From contig OAPG01000004.1 of NCBI GenBank assembly GCA_900208305.1, forward strand, positions 992,001 to 1,056,000: 64,000 nt of DNA, in the 5' to 3' direction. The notes under the pieces are model-generated. The model worked only from the letters and a program-made list of their open reading frames with translations, ran no database searches and had not been told where the DNA came from. The position numbers and the translations under genes are program-made. The DNA comes from Melanopsichium pennsylvanicum (taxonomy: Eukaryota; Basidiomycota; Ustilaginomycetes; Ustilaginales). Of the stretch, positions 41,868 through 53,448 are shown in pieces; the first letter of the stretch is position 1, and every line of letters starts with the position of its first letter.

Positions 41868-42336
41868 ATTGTTGTAAGGAGCATTTGTGGGAGCGACAGG
41901 GGCTCTTGAGCTCGAGAGCGAGGTGGAGGAGCTGGAGGCAGAGCTGGCACCGTTCTTGTCGGATTTGAGCAATCCCTGGTATGCTGGATTGGAAGGGACC
42001 GAACCACCTTTGGGAGGAGGCGCGGGCACGGTTCCTCCACCTGCTGAGCCACTGCGACCGTTCGAATCATTGGATTTTGAACGGGACAGGTTCTGTGTGT
42101 AGCGACGTTAAAGAGTTTATCAGAGGAAGGGTATTCAAATGCAAAGAGATTGTCGAAGGAGGTGGATGGTCGTCCCGTGCGTGCAAAGTAGGCGGTGAAA
42201 GAGACAAGGTTGGGATCAGCAATCTAATGATCGGGGGAGCAGAGATTTCTTTCTCAAGGTGGTATGCGGGTGGTGATCTGAGCGCGATGAGACGGTTGCA
42301 AGTGCGACTTACCATTGCCTTTTTGAGGCCCTTCAT
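39560..42336 (-). CDS. RTS1: PP2A regulatory B subunit, B56 (B') family
   Basis: Four exons: 42313-42336, 41372-42092, 39797-41286 and 39560-39691, giving 788 residues; introns 220, 85 and 105 bases, all GT-AG and in phase. The 24-base first exon encodes MKGLKKAM, which resembles the MKGL start of fungal B56 proteins. Exon 2 is a disordered Ser/Pro/Asn region with a run of about 14 Asn. Exon 3 carries the B56 HEAT-like core: [58 protein letters not shown] and [12 protein letters not shown]. The last exon gives the conserved tail [21 protein letters not shown]56 binds PP2A A/C and recruits LxxIxE substrates in stress, septation and mitosis. Ending the protein at the long exon would lose this tail. 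Confidence 0.95.
41831..41876. repeat. (GTT)n coding repeat: polyasparagine tract in B56
   Basis: Consecutive TTG/GTT units on the + strand read as AAC/AAT codons on the coding strand, giving about 14 Asn. Confidence 0.9.
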
Positions 42337-44579
42337 TGTGATGGATATTGCCGTTGAAAGAGACGGCGGTCGACGTGACAGGATCGAAAGGAATGGAGGG
42401 TCGGCAGTGATCCGAGTTGTGAAATGCTCCAAGTCGGTCTGTGTGACTCGTGATGTTCAGGATGTCCTTAAGCTGTGGGTGATGACACCGAGGGAGAGGG
42501 AAGGCCAAAATCAAGGCGAAGGCGAAGGGTGTTCCTGTGTGGAAAGGGTGACTCCAGCGAGTTGTTGTAGCAATGGGTGTCTGAATTCGACCGATGAGGT
42601 GGAACAGGTAGGTACGGTTTGGCACAAGTTGAATGAAAGGATGGCACGAGTCTATCGTATTATGGTGGAGCCAAGGGAGTGAGCTGATGGTATCGAAATG
42701 GGCTGTGATGGAGAGCGTATTGTCAAAGATGACGATGAGATGGCTCGGTTGAGTTGGCTGCTGAATGTCGATAGACAGCTACTACAGGAGCAAGTATCGC
42801 GCGCCTGAGCTTGATGGGGTATTGCGCGCCGATCGATGTGATTGAGTAGAAAGCAAGCTGACGAAGCGTGAGGATGGTGCGGATAGGCGGATGATGATGA
42901 CGAAGTGAAAGTGGTGTCGGCGAAAGCGATACGAATGGTGAAATCCAAAGTTGAACGTCGAGACGAATTGCGGTGCGATGAGGCGATGGGCGTTGGGCGT
43001 TGGACCACGAATGGGCAATCTCGATAAGTGAGCGCGAGATTGGCTCGACACGAGCGACAGCAGCAAGAGCAGCAGAAGCAGCACGACGCACCGCAGCACG
43101 ATGCACGGCAGCAGTGGAACTTCCGCGAGCCTGAGACAAAAAGAGAGCCAGAGAGGCACCAAACAGCAACACTGGCTAGCCAGTCGAGAGTTTAGACAGC
43201 TAGCCAGCCTAGCCAAATCGTGATTTGCGTGACGGCGTGTGTGGCTTGTTGGGCGGTTGTTGGCCAAAATTCGGCATGGAAACGCAGTCAGTCGGAAGGT
43301 TACTTTACAGAGACTGACCGCGATTTTTTGGTTCAGAGCCATGAGAATGAGCTGCAGCACGGCGGCATCAGACTCGTCTTTCTCTCTGTCTCTCTTTCGT
43401 TCTCTAGCAAGAGGTGGGCCAAATTCAAATACAGAGTCGAACGTTCTTTTGGGAAAGACACATGCACTGCATCACACACACACAACTCACTCTCTCTCAC
43501 ACACACACACATTCACTCACCCACTTGAAATTCAGTTTATTCCAGCGCGCCTGTGACGGGGCGCGTTGGTTGGTGCGTTCGCCCATTAGGAGACTCACAC
43601 ATTTCGATCTTGATTTTTGAATATAAATGAATTTCTTGATTCATATTCATTGAGAACAACGCAGCTTCGAATCGGCCGTTAGAAAATGCACCCTGCTTGT
43701 TCTGTGCAAAGTGGGTAGCTTTGGGGTGCAAATTGGGCGTTTGCGAATCTGAAGCCGCCGATATGGGAAGGTCAATTCTGCCGTTCGAGTCTATGCAAAG
43801 ACCCAAGTGAGGCTGACAAAACCAGCAGAGTGCTGTTGCGCTTCTCCTGTGCATTGCGTTTGACAGCTATACGGATGCTACTTTTGACAGCTTTGTGTGC
43901 GTCAGAATATCATCATACAGCAACAACTTACGCCGACTGGTCGTTGACTTGGGCTGTTGCGACCACTCCGCGCGACATAGGCTTCCTCCTCAGCGTGACT
44001 CTGAGACGCGCCTGCCAGTGGGCGGCTGGCTCATGCTACTTCAATCGATGTCAATCTCAGCTTGTCGTGTCTGCAACCTTTCAGACGTTAAGTGTGACTT
44101 TTCACTCATCACCTTTAGGAATAACAAGCGCCAATGCGCTGCCTAAAGGAAATGCCTCGGCGTGACGGCCCCAAAGCCGAGATTGAGTTTCAGCAGGGTC
44201 CAGGCTTCATTCACCTCGCTACGTCCAAAGCCCGCTTCCGGTTTCTCCTTGTGGTCACCATTCGTTCTGCATGCGATTCATACGTTACCACGTTCACATC
44301 AGCGTCGATTCTCTCAAGCACTCATTCAGTCGCGACTTGATGCTGCTGAATACTGTGTTACATTTTGGCAATACGGAATACGTCCACCCATCTTTGACGA
44401 AGCAATCAGTCTTCTGGACACATCTGCTCTTCTTTCGAACTAATCTTAGGCATGGGGGAACAGCTTGGCGTTTAGCTCGTCCACCGCCTTACGCGTTCTA
44501 TTGGTGATATTGGGCAATAACAAAAAGATTCAAGTTCAGTCTTGGCCTTGTTCAATAGCAACTTGCTCGTAAGCACCAC
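42337..44579. other. 2.2-kb region without a gene, B56 5' flank
   Basis: The long 5' region of B56 and the 3' flank of lamB (tandem, same strand). It contains CAG-rich sequence near 43040-43130, the palindrome TGGCTAGCCA near 43171, and CT/CA dinucleotide runs at 43376-43402 and 43476-43520. Frames such as 42782-43360 (-) are Leu/Arg-rich translations of these repeats, without support. Confidence 0.5.
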
Positions 44580-45764
44580 TTACTCTATGGCTGTGTTCTC
44601 TGCGCCAGGCAGATCGCTGTGAATGCAGATCGAAAACGGCTTGCATTTGCCGCCGTTATCTGCGTGGCCAAATTCGGGCATTCTGACCTCTCCGCCACCC
44701 TGCGCAAAATTACTAGCTGTTTCCGCCACCTTTCGCGCTCGCTCTGCGCTCTCTTGCGGTGTGATCTTCTTGCTCTGCGCAGGTGGGATTAGCGCGCCCT
44801 CCTTGCTATACTCAATGTCAACAAACAGCTCAGGCACAAATGGAATGCCGAGCTCTTTGGCAACCTGTTCGTGCAATGTTCCTCCCAAGCCGTCTGTATA
44901 TGAAATATTTGAACGAGAACAACACGTCAACTTCAGCCTGACTGCTTGTGTCGCGATGCCTCGACTGACAATACTCACAGACAGGAACACCCAACGGCTT
45001 GATGGCCTTGTACGCCGCGACACAGTGGCTTCGAGAGTTCTTGAGATAAAAATACAAAGCTCCATGCGGCTACCGCCATGGTCGATGCAAGAGCGTTTCA
45101 AAAGCAAGGTCAGCTTGCATTCTTTGCGAGTCGAGAGCTCTATTAAGCACCTTGGGTTGGGTCGTGCTTACCTTAACGTGATTCAGAGGTACGCCCTCCA
45201 GATCACAAAATCCTTTCAAAGCACCAATCTGGTATGTGATGATGTCGGCAACCTCTTGTTCGGTCAGCTCCATTCGTCGGCGACCTGCAAACCAGTTGGG
45301 ACGGATCAGCTACACAGTTTCCCTTTCAACACATGTTGGTATCCCGAAGCACTCACCGAATCCTGTCAGATCTGGAAAGCCAGGATGGGCTCCCACAGCC
45401 ACGTTGTATTTTTTCGCAAGCTTGACAGCTGATTATAAGGCAAGAAAGAATTGCAAACATTCAGCTTTCGGTGAAACAGCAAGTATGCCATGACAAACTT
45501 GGAAAGCAATTCGACTTACTCTTGTGCAAGGTCACTGGATCCGAAGCATGGAAACCACAAGCTACGTTGGCAACATCGATATACTTGATGAGCTCCTCGT
45601 CAGGTCCGAGCTGCCAGCGACCAAATGCCTCGCCCATGTCCGCATTGATCTGTTCAAATGGAAAGAGCTTGTCAGTAAGCCTACGTCTTCACTTGATTAC
45701 CAACCCTTTGACCACGAGAAAGGTTACATACCTCGATCTTGGACAGAAGCGACTTTAGCGACAT
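44580..45764 (-). CDS. lamB: LamB/YcsF (PxpA-type) lactam-utilisation protein
   Basis: Six exons: 45732-45764, 45520-45649, 45357-45428, 45172-45284, 44979-45069 and 44580-44893, giving 250 residues; five introns of 71-102 bases, every junction in phase. Joined, the protein shows all LamB/YcsF blocks: [83 protein letters not shown] and CIHSDLPGA. The Asp, Glu and His residues of these blocks line the presumed active site. Family knowledge: bacterial PxpA works with PxpB/PxpC as an ATP-dependent 5-oxoprolinase, and Aspergillus nidulans lamB is needed for growth on 2-pyrrolidinone. It is divergent from a biotin carboxylase/PxpCB fusion at 46772. The exact substrate cannot be read from sequence. 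Confidence 0.93.
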
Positions 45765-46771
45765 GATGGATCCTATTGCGACTTTGTTAATGTCAAAGGG
45801 GGATATCAAAGGTGCCGATGATCGAGATGGTGTGTCTAGATATCGAGAAGCTCAAGAATGTGCCCCGGACAGGACTCTGCACGATCAGCGCGAGCATCTA
45901 TTGTATCATGCTTGACCTTGCTCAGTCTCCGAACCGCGCTTTCTCTTGCTCCCGATTCGGCTATCTGTCTCAATGCACGATACCACATGGCTTTTGCCTT
46001 GCGACGTGCAAACATGTTTTATGCGCGCCGCACCCTCTTTGGCGAGCAAGCCCTATGCAGACCGTCGCCAAAAACCGAGTGCCCTATTCATCAACGAACG
46101 AATGAGTGTTTACCCCGCAAAATGTGCCTGATGCAAAGGACGATGCGGGAGACCGATCAAGAGCAAGCTAATGGAGCATGTGACCTCTCAAGAGCGATGG
46201 ATGTTGGGCCGGTGCACACATACCAGACATCTCTTCTTGGCGTGAAATCTCGTTGGAATACATCTTACGAGGCGCCAACTTATCCAAAAGGTCATGCGGT
46301 CGTGCTTGTGAGCCTGTGCGTTGTTGACTCGGCTATACACACTGCCTTGATGCTGTAATGTTGTGTAATTTACTGTATCGCTTGCTAAACAAAAAGTTGG
46401 TCGACCGCCGACGTTGCATCGTAATCATTGTAGTGACGTATTGTTACGGCATGGCAACGCTTGTACAAGCCACCTCGGTTTGTCACTCAATTATTTCCCC
46501 ACTTTTTGCTCGGATGGTATACTGTAACTTACTGCAACATGCTACGTTTCGCACAGGCCATGTTCGCTGCATAGCACCCAGTGTCAGATGCCTGCCCCGT
46601 GGACCACTTATCAGCCTTTCTCCTGACTATTCGGCTCTGACACCAAGCCTTCAAGTCACCATCCGTCTTATTGACCATCGAAGAGCGATATATACATGAA
46701 GCGCATCCACAATTATCCTAAAATATACAAGCACACCAAGCCCACTGCTCGGTGTAGCTGTTAGTCACAAA
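45765..46771. promoter_or_regulatory. Shared divergent promoter of the lam-like pair
   Basis: About 1 kb between the lamB and carboxylase starts. Two GATA-factor words, CTTATC at 46279-46284 and CTTATCAG at 46607-46614, could serve nitrogen control by an AreA/Nit2-type activator; by chance about 0.5 would be expected, so this is weak. TATATA at 46689-46694 lies about 80 bases before the carboxylase ATG. TACTGTA occurs at 46371 and 46520. No coding segment is supported. Confidence 0.45.
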
Positions 46772-49700
46772 ATGGCGAGCATCATCGCACAAGGCTTTAC
46801 GGCAAGCGAGCCTCGCTTTCAACCACAGGCACTTCGCAAGGTCCTCATCGCAAACCGCGGAGAGATTGCACTTCGACTAGTGAGTAGAGACTTTACTCTG
46901 GTGGATCATGCAAAGAGAGAGAGAGAGAAAGAGAGTAACATTTGCCGATTCATTTCGATGCGTTACCTACTAGATACGTACGTGCAAAGCGCTTCGTCTA
47001 CCAACCGTCTCGGTCTACTCTTCAGACGATGCAGCTGCACCCCATGTCTCTGCCGCCGACGAAGCATTCCTGCTTGAAGGTAAGGAATCCGATGGTAAAG
47101 GCTACTTGGATCAGCAAGCCGTCATCGACATTTGCAAACACACGGGTGCCAACTGCATCCTTCCGGGCTACGGCTTCCTTTCCGAAAACCCTAGCTTCGC
47201 TCGACTCGTCGAGTCCACTCCCAATCTCATCTTTGCGGGTCCACGCAGCGAAACCATGAATTCATTCGGCTTAAAGCATCAAGCACGAATTATGGCGGAA
47301 AAAGCAGGCGTTCCCTGTGTACCGGGTACTCACCTGCTTAACCACGTTCAAGAGGCACTTGAAGCAGCCGAAAACATCACATACCCTGTCATCCTCAAGA
47401 GCACCGCCGGTGGTGGAGGTCTGGGTCTTCAAGTATGCCGAAGCTCCGACGAGCTCAAAGGCGCATTTGACAAGATCACCTCGCGTGGCAAAGCTCTGTT
47501 TGGAGATCCGTCCGTCTTCCTAGAAAAATACGTGGAAAAAGGGAGGCATGTTGAGGTGCAGATCTTTGGCAACGGGCAAGGCCAAGCTGTGAATTTCGGC
47601 GAGAGAGAATGTAGTATTCAGCGCAGACACCAAAAAGTCATTGAGGAATGCCCTTCGCCTTTTGTGCACAAGACACCGGGTTTGCGCGAAAAGCTGACCT
47701 CATGTGCCGTGGCGCTTGCCGAATCAGCAAACTACCGAAGCGCAGGAACCGTCGAGATGCTTGTGGACGACGATACCGCCAGCTTCTACTTTCTCGAAGT
47801 CAACGCTCGTCTTCAGGTGGAGCACTGTGTGACCGAATTATGCTACGACGTCGATCTTGTAGCATTGATGCTCATGCAAGCCGATGCAGAGCTCAACGGA
47901 AAGCGTGGAATTTCAGCCGAGACGCTCAAGCGCTTGCAGAAGGATGGTCCGAAAGGTGCTGCCATTGAGGCTCGTCTCTATGCCGAGAATCCCATCCGTG
48001 ACTTTGCGCCTACGCCCGGTCTCTTGCAGAATGTCGAGTACGCGACTGACAAGATTGGTCATGCACGAATCGACGGCTGGGTCTCGAGCGGCACCAAAAT
48101 TTCTGCTTCCTATGATCCTATGCTGTCCAAGATGTGCGTGTGGGCTCCAACTCGAGAAGCGGCCATCAACGACGCGTGCACGCTCTACAACCACTCAAAA
48201 GTGCAGGGAACGCCAACGAACCTGGGTTTGCTTCGTGCCATTGTCGCGTCCAAGCTGTTCGCCGAGGGCAAGACTCTCACCTCTTTCCTCACGTCCCAGA
48301 GCGGATTTGAATATCGACCCTGTGCCTTTGAAGTTATTTCCGGCGGTATCAGCACCACAGTGCAAGATCACAAGGGTCGCAAAGGTGTCGGTCACGGTGT
48401 ACCCGAAGCTGGTGCTATGGACCCTCTTTCGCTTCAGTTGGCCAACTTGATTGCTGGCAACCCTGCAGGCACCGAGGCGCTCGAAATGACACTGACTGGA
48501 CCGGAGCTGCTCTTTCACGCCCATGCCGTCGTCGCTCTGGCCGGTGCCAATATGGATATGACGCTCGATGGCGAGCCTGTCGAATGTTACACTCGTCTCA
48601 TCATCAACAAGGGCTCCAAGTTGAAGATCACCAAAGTTGCCCAAGGGGCTGCTGGATGTCGCTCGTATCTTGCGATACGAGGAGGTTTGCCAGAGGTTTC
48701 GGTCTATCTCGGCTCCAAGTCGACATGCCCTTCGCTGGCCTTGGGCGGTTATCAGGGTCGAGCCTTGCTGGCTGGAGATACACTCGAGATGGATGTGGCC
48801 TCGAGCGAGTTAGCTGCTAGTGGCAAGGTACAAGAGTATTCGTTGCCCAAATCTGCACGTCTGAGCGCGCTATTTGACGAGAGTAACGGCCCCAAAGGAT
48901 GGCCATTGCTGTGCATGACTGGACCTTTTGACGATCAAGGTTTCCTCACCACCCAAGATCGTCAGAAGCTGTATGGGTCTTCATGGAAGGTTTCACACCA
49001 AGCCAGCCGAACGGGCATCCGACTCGAGGGTCCGCGATTCGAGTGGGCTCGCAAGGATGGAAGCGAAGGAGGCTCGCATCCAAGCAACGTGCTCGAGTAC
49101 GGCTACTCTTCGCGAGGCATCAACATGAACGGTGACGTGCCTGTCATCCTGGGTCGCGACGGTCCCGATCTGGGAGGTCTGCTCATCTCCAATACCATTA
49201 TCTCGAGCGAATGGAGAGACGGGCAAATGAAGCCGAGTGACAAGCTTCATTTTGTTGCCATCACGTTTGATCAAGCGCGAGAGGTGGGAAAGCGTGTGGA
49301 GCAGTATCTCGAACAGATCAAGAACGCCGCGGATGGCAATGCTGGCGATATCAAGGCGCTATGCATGAACGTCAGCAGTCCTATTTATGCGAGTGGCGAT
49401 TATAGCAAGTCCGAGTCGATCCTCGCGAGCATTGATGAGGCGGTAGGGGAACGACCTCAGGTCAAGATCCGTTGCGCAGGTGATCGGTTTGTTATGATGG
49501 AGTATGGTGATATGACGGCCGACATTATTAATCGGTGTCGTATAGAGCTGTTGATCCGTGAGATCAACAAGACCAAGTCGAATCACGCCATTGTGGATCT
49601 GAATCCCAATCTTCGGAGTGTGACGATTCAGATCGATCCTACCAAGGTGTACGATCTTCAAGAATTGGTAAACTGGCTTACGGATTTGGAAACAAAGATC

Positions 49701-50732
49701 CCGAGTGCTAAGGATGTCAAGATCCCCACCCGTGAATTTACACTTCCAGTGACGTTCCATGATCCGCAAGTGGCGCTTTCGATCCAAAAGTACATGGAAA
49801 CGGTTCGATCCAAAGCAGTGTATTTGCCAGACAATACAGAGTATCTTGCCGAGGCGAATGGATATGCGTCAACGGAGCAAGTGGAGGAAGCGGTGGTTGG
49901 ATGTCGTCAACTTGCTGTTGGGGTTGGATTTTTTATGGGAACGCCAATTCTCTTGCCTTTGGATCCGAGGAAGAGGATGAGATGTCAAAAGTATAATCCG
50001 ACCCGATTGACCACTCCAGCAGGAGCCTTGGGTCATGGCGGGAGCTGTTTCGCCATCTATCCTGTGAGCTGTCCTGGTGGGTACGCTTTGTTGGGAAGGA
50101 CTCTACCTTGTTGGTCGACATTTGGTGATAAACCCGGTTTTACCCATAAGAGACCTTATCTTTTTGAAAACTTTGATACTATTCAATTTGAAAAAGTGGA
50201 TCAATCAACGTACGATCAAGCGCTACGAGAATTTGATGCAGGCATCTACCAGTGGAAGGTCAAAGACACAATTTTTGACGTTACTCAACAATCCTCTTTC
50301 CTAGACTCGATTCAACAAGCTACCGACGAGTTTCGAAAACAACAAGCCATCTCGTTGGCCAAAGCCGAGCAGAAGGAAGAAAAGTTGTTTGCGGAATGGC
50401 AAGCCGAAGTGCAAGCCGCGGAAAAACGTAAAGCTGATGGACAAAGTTTTTCGTCAAGGACTGATCAAGCGGATGATGTCAAGTTGGAAGATTTTGCAAA
50501 TGATGCCAAAGCGATTCCGATCACATCTAGTGTGGCTGCGAATGTATGGAAAGTGTTAGTTTCCAAAGGCGAAAAGGTGGAACCGGGTCAAAAAGTGGCC
50601 ATTTTGGAAGCAATGAAGATGGAAATCGACATTGTTGTTCCACAAGGTTGTACACTTATCAAAGCAGTCCTAAAACCTCCTGGAAGCAGCGTCGATCCCG
50701 GCGAAGCGATTCTTGTTGGTGGTCAACAATAG
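46772..50732 (+). CDS. Biotin-dependent urea carboxylase-like protein, no amidase domain
   Basis: Two exons, 46772-46879 and 46974-50732 (94-base intron, GTGAGT...CTAG), 1288 residues. Domain order: biotin carboxylase (LRKVLIANRGEIALRL at about 21; ATP-grasp KSTAGGGGLGLQ about 178; VNARLQVEH), a KipA/PxpC-type domain (FEVISGGISTTVQDHKGRKG, about 488 onward), a KipI/PxpB-type domain (KIRCAGDRFVMMEYGD, about 866 onward) and a C-terminal biotinyl domain with EAMKMEID (Lys about 1249). This is the urea carboxylase half of Dur1,2, but the amidase (allophanate hydrolase) that precedes it in yeast is absent. The neighbour lamB suggests a lactam or oxoproline-type substrate rather than urea. All three biotin-carboxylase features look intact. 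The intron splits the N-terminal domain between L36 and IRTCKAL. Confidence 0.93.
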
Positions 50733-51346
50733 AACAAGTATAAAAAGCAACAAAGTAGCTTCCATATTGACATGTATACTGAACTGATTTCTCATCTAGA
50801 AACCTGTAAAATGTCGGGCATGTGCAATACAAGAAATCTGAAAGATTTTCCGGTGTGCTTCCTCACAGTCCGTCCTCCTCCTCGTTCAAACCAAGTTCGA
50901 AAAACACATGCGAATGAAGAATAATGATTTTTGTGGCTGTCTTACGAGATGGATTCACACTCGTTTGTTGTGCGTTTTTTGTGTTTCCGCAAATGCGATG
51001 TACAATGCGAGCCACGTAGTGGGGAACGATTGAAAGAGATAGAAAAATGATACAAACGTAGATGACAAAAGGGGAAGGCTTGGGGGGAGGGAAAGACAGA
51101 GATATGCGGAGATGGTTTTAGTAGTTTAAGAGAGAGAAAGAGAGAAAGAGAAAGAGAGAGAGAGACAAAGAAGATGCTTTGACTTCTTTTCAACCGACGT
51201 TTGTTTGTGTGCTTTAGAATGGTTTAGCCGACCAAGCAAAAATCTCTCTCTCTTTCTCTCTCTCTGCCTGTCTCTTTTCCCCTGCGAACTTGCTGGTGGT
51301 TTGATGGTGATGATGGAAGGGGGGGGGGAGGAAAGAAGATTTTGAA
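50733..51346. other. Convergent intergenic region with GA/CT repeats
   Basis: 3' regions of the carboxylase and ERV14. Imperfect (GA)n at 51129-51164, (CT)n at 51245-51265 and a run of ten G near 51319-51328. No gene. Confidence 0.6.
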
Positions 51347-52265
51347 TTATTCGGTATCTGCGATGAGCGCAAGGATCATACGGTATAGATAGTAGAAGAA
51401 GCTGACGAGGTAAAAGCCGAGCTTGATGAAGCACTGCTTTTTATGCGCCGAAAGCGTCCTAAAGATTTCTGTAGCGTCCAAAGTATGGTTCTTATTGATG
51501 ACCTTGTTTACGTTGAATGCGACCAGAGGTGCGTTGAGCAGGAAGGCTAACCATTGACCCGAGAGGAGGAAAAACAAAGTGAGCACTGCGTGTGCCGCCA
51601 TTTCCGGCAGGATAAACTGTCATCATGAATGAGGATCGCCGGTGGAAAGATGAAGGATGAAAAGTGAGTGAGTTAAAGGAAGGAATTGAGCAGAGTAGGA
51701 GAAGTGTAAGGAGAGAGAGAGAGAGAGAGAGAGAGAGGTACGTACCTGGTTGAGCTTGTTGCAAAGGTCGATGGGGTTGATGTAGTCGCACTCGAGATCG
51801 GAAAACATGATGATCTGCAAAAGATGGACAAGCGCAAAATTTGATCGTGGGCAGTATGGGTTGAGGTGATACGCGGGTACGGATGGCATCATACCGTTTG
51901 AGAAGGCAAAGAGAAGAGGAGTGATGAGCAATGAGCTTGGCAAGAGGGAGAATTGAGTTTGTGTGCAAGGGAGTCCAATGTTGGGTACATACGAAGAAAA
52001 CCATGGTGAAGAGAAGGACGGCCGAGAGCAGGACCGACAAGAGGAAGAGCCAACCTGGTGTATGAATTGTGATCAACGTGGTTTGAGAATCGCCAGTGAT
52101 GATGGGGTTGAGATGGCATGAGGATGAGGGAAATGGAAAAGTTGGGATGAAAATTTTGACTAAGTATACGGTATTGATGGAATGAGATGATCGGGCGGCA
52201 TGCGAAATGCGGCGGTGGTAATGAGCATGCTAAGTGGGATTGATTGACGTACCTTCTCCTGACAT
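51347..52265 (-). CDS. ERV14: Cornichon-family ER cargo receptor
   Basis: Four exons: 52253-52265, 51993-52054, 51746-51814 and 51347-51616, giving 137 residues; introns of 198, 178 and 129 bases. The 13-base first exon encodes MSGE plus one base. Joined protein: membrane segment GWLFLLSVLLSAVLLFTMVFF, the cornichon signature IMFSDLECDYINPIDLCNKL, a second hydrophobic stretch (AHAVLTLFFLLSGQWLAFLL), NAPLVAFNVNKV and the C-terminal block LDATEIFRTLSAHKKQCFIK ending YYLYRMILALIADTE. Yeast Erv14 is 138 residues and packages transmembrane cargo into COPII vesicles. The introns contain (GA)n repeats (51713-51736). The alternative frame readings at 51492-52617 are intron read-through. Confidence 0.95.
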
Positions 52266-53448
52266 GTTGAGATATGGTATGATACGAGGGGATCAAAGTG
52301 GGGTAAGCGTGTATGTTGCAAAGTGATGGAAAAAAACGTTGAAGGGTGACCACGAGATTGGGTTGATTGGGTTGCAGAGATGCAGGGCAAGCGACTTGAG
52401 GACAAGTACTAGGTGATGTTCCAAAGTTTTGAAGGTAAGAATTGAAGAAAACAAGACGATTGGGTAGGAATAATGGAGATGGAGACGGCGATGGCGATGG
52501 CGATGGCGATGGCGATGGCGATGGCGATGGCGGTAACTTTTCTGTCGAGATGGAATAGCGAGGAGGATTCAACGCCAATGTGGAGAAATTCGCAGATAGA
52601 GAGAGAGAGACACACACAACGGAAAGCAGACTTCGGTGGCAGTAAAGAGCCGTAGGGGACGTACGTGTATTTACTACATTTCACTCTAGACTGAACTGTA
52701 GCCAAGAGAAACTAGAATAGTCACATATCTGTATGGCATGCACAAGATTCACTCACAAATCATGAGCAGCAATGTTCGTGGTTTGCAAGAGTGTTCGCAT
52801 ATTATTAGATCGTTGGATGTTATGCTTTTCTGTGGTTTAAGGTGATCGATTCGTGCTGGTTTCATAATGTTAGACCGTAGTTGTGTTTGACATCCAAAAT
52901 AATAAAAATATACTAAAATGCACCGCAGCTCAAAAAAAAAAACAAAAATTTCTGCTTCTTTTTTCCCCTCTTACGAGCCACTTTGTAAGAGAGCTGAGCT
53001 TTTGTCAACCAAACCTTCATTCTTCTCCTCATCGATCCCCTTTTCCCATATACCCCGTTCTGAGACTTGCCTCGTTTCAGAACACTCGATCACCTCCTCC
53101 CTCCTCCTCCCTCCTCTTTCACGCATACACATCGTACGTATCTGCCTTGATTGCCTCAAAATCACTTTTGCCGCACAGGCAGCATTCCTCGCCAGCAACA
53201 CAGCCTTATCACGTCTGCCACGCTCGCTCAATCAAAATGATGAAAAAAACTAGATGACGAGTCTTAGAGTCCCAATCATACACGGGAGGCATGTGGATCA
53301 CTTTGGTGTGAAGCACCTGTGGGATCTCTGTGCTTATAACCCTAGGCTACCTATTCCTGAATACACGCAAGCTTCCATAATCATCTCGATCACATTTATA
53401 CCCCAACAAGATCAACTCACACTACACCTTGGTTTTTGATCCCAACAG
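52266..53448. promoter_or_regulatory. Divergent intergenic region, ERV14 / TSR4
   Basis: About 1.2 kb with both promoters. A GGCGAT hexamer repeat lies at 52487-52528. The TSR4 start is preceded directly by CCCAACAG, so a 5' UTR intron may end there. No coding segment. Confidence 0.5.
52487..52528. repeat. (GGCGAT)7 hexanucleotide repeat
   Basis: Seven perfect tandem copies, then a degenerate GGCGGT. It is upstream of ERV14, by about 220 bases. Confidence 0.95.

Noticed and set aside
43220..43620. His/Thr/Ser-rich frames upstream of B56
   Set aside because: Translations of CT/CA dinucleotide repeats without conserved sequence.
51492..52617. Long overlapping - strand frames rich in Ser/Leu/Pro runs
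   Set aside because: They read through ERV14 introns and the GA and GGCGAT repeats; the spliced ERV14 model explains the conserved parts.
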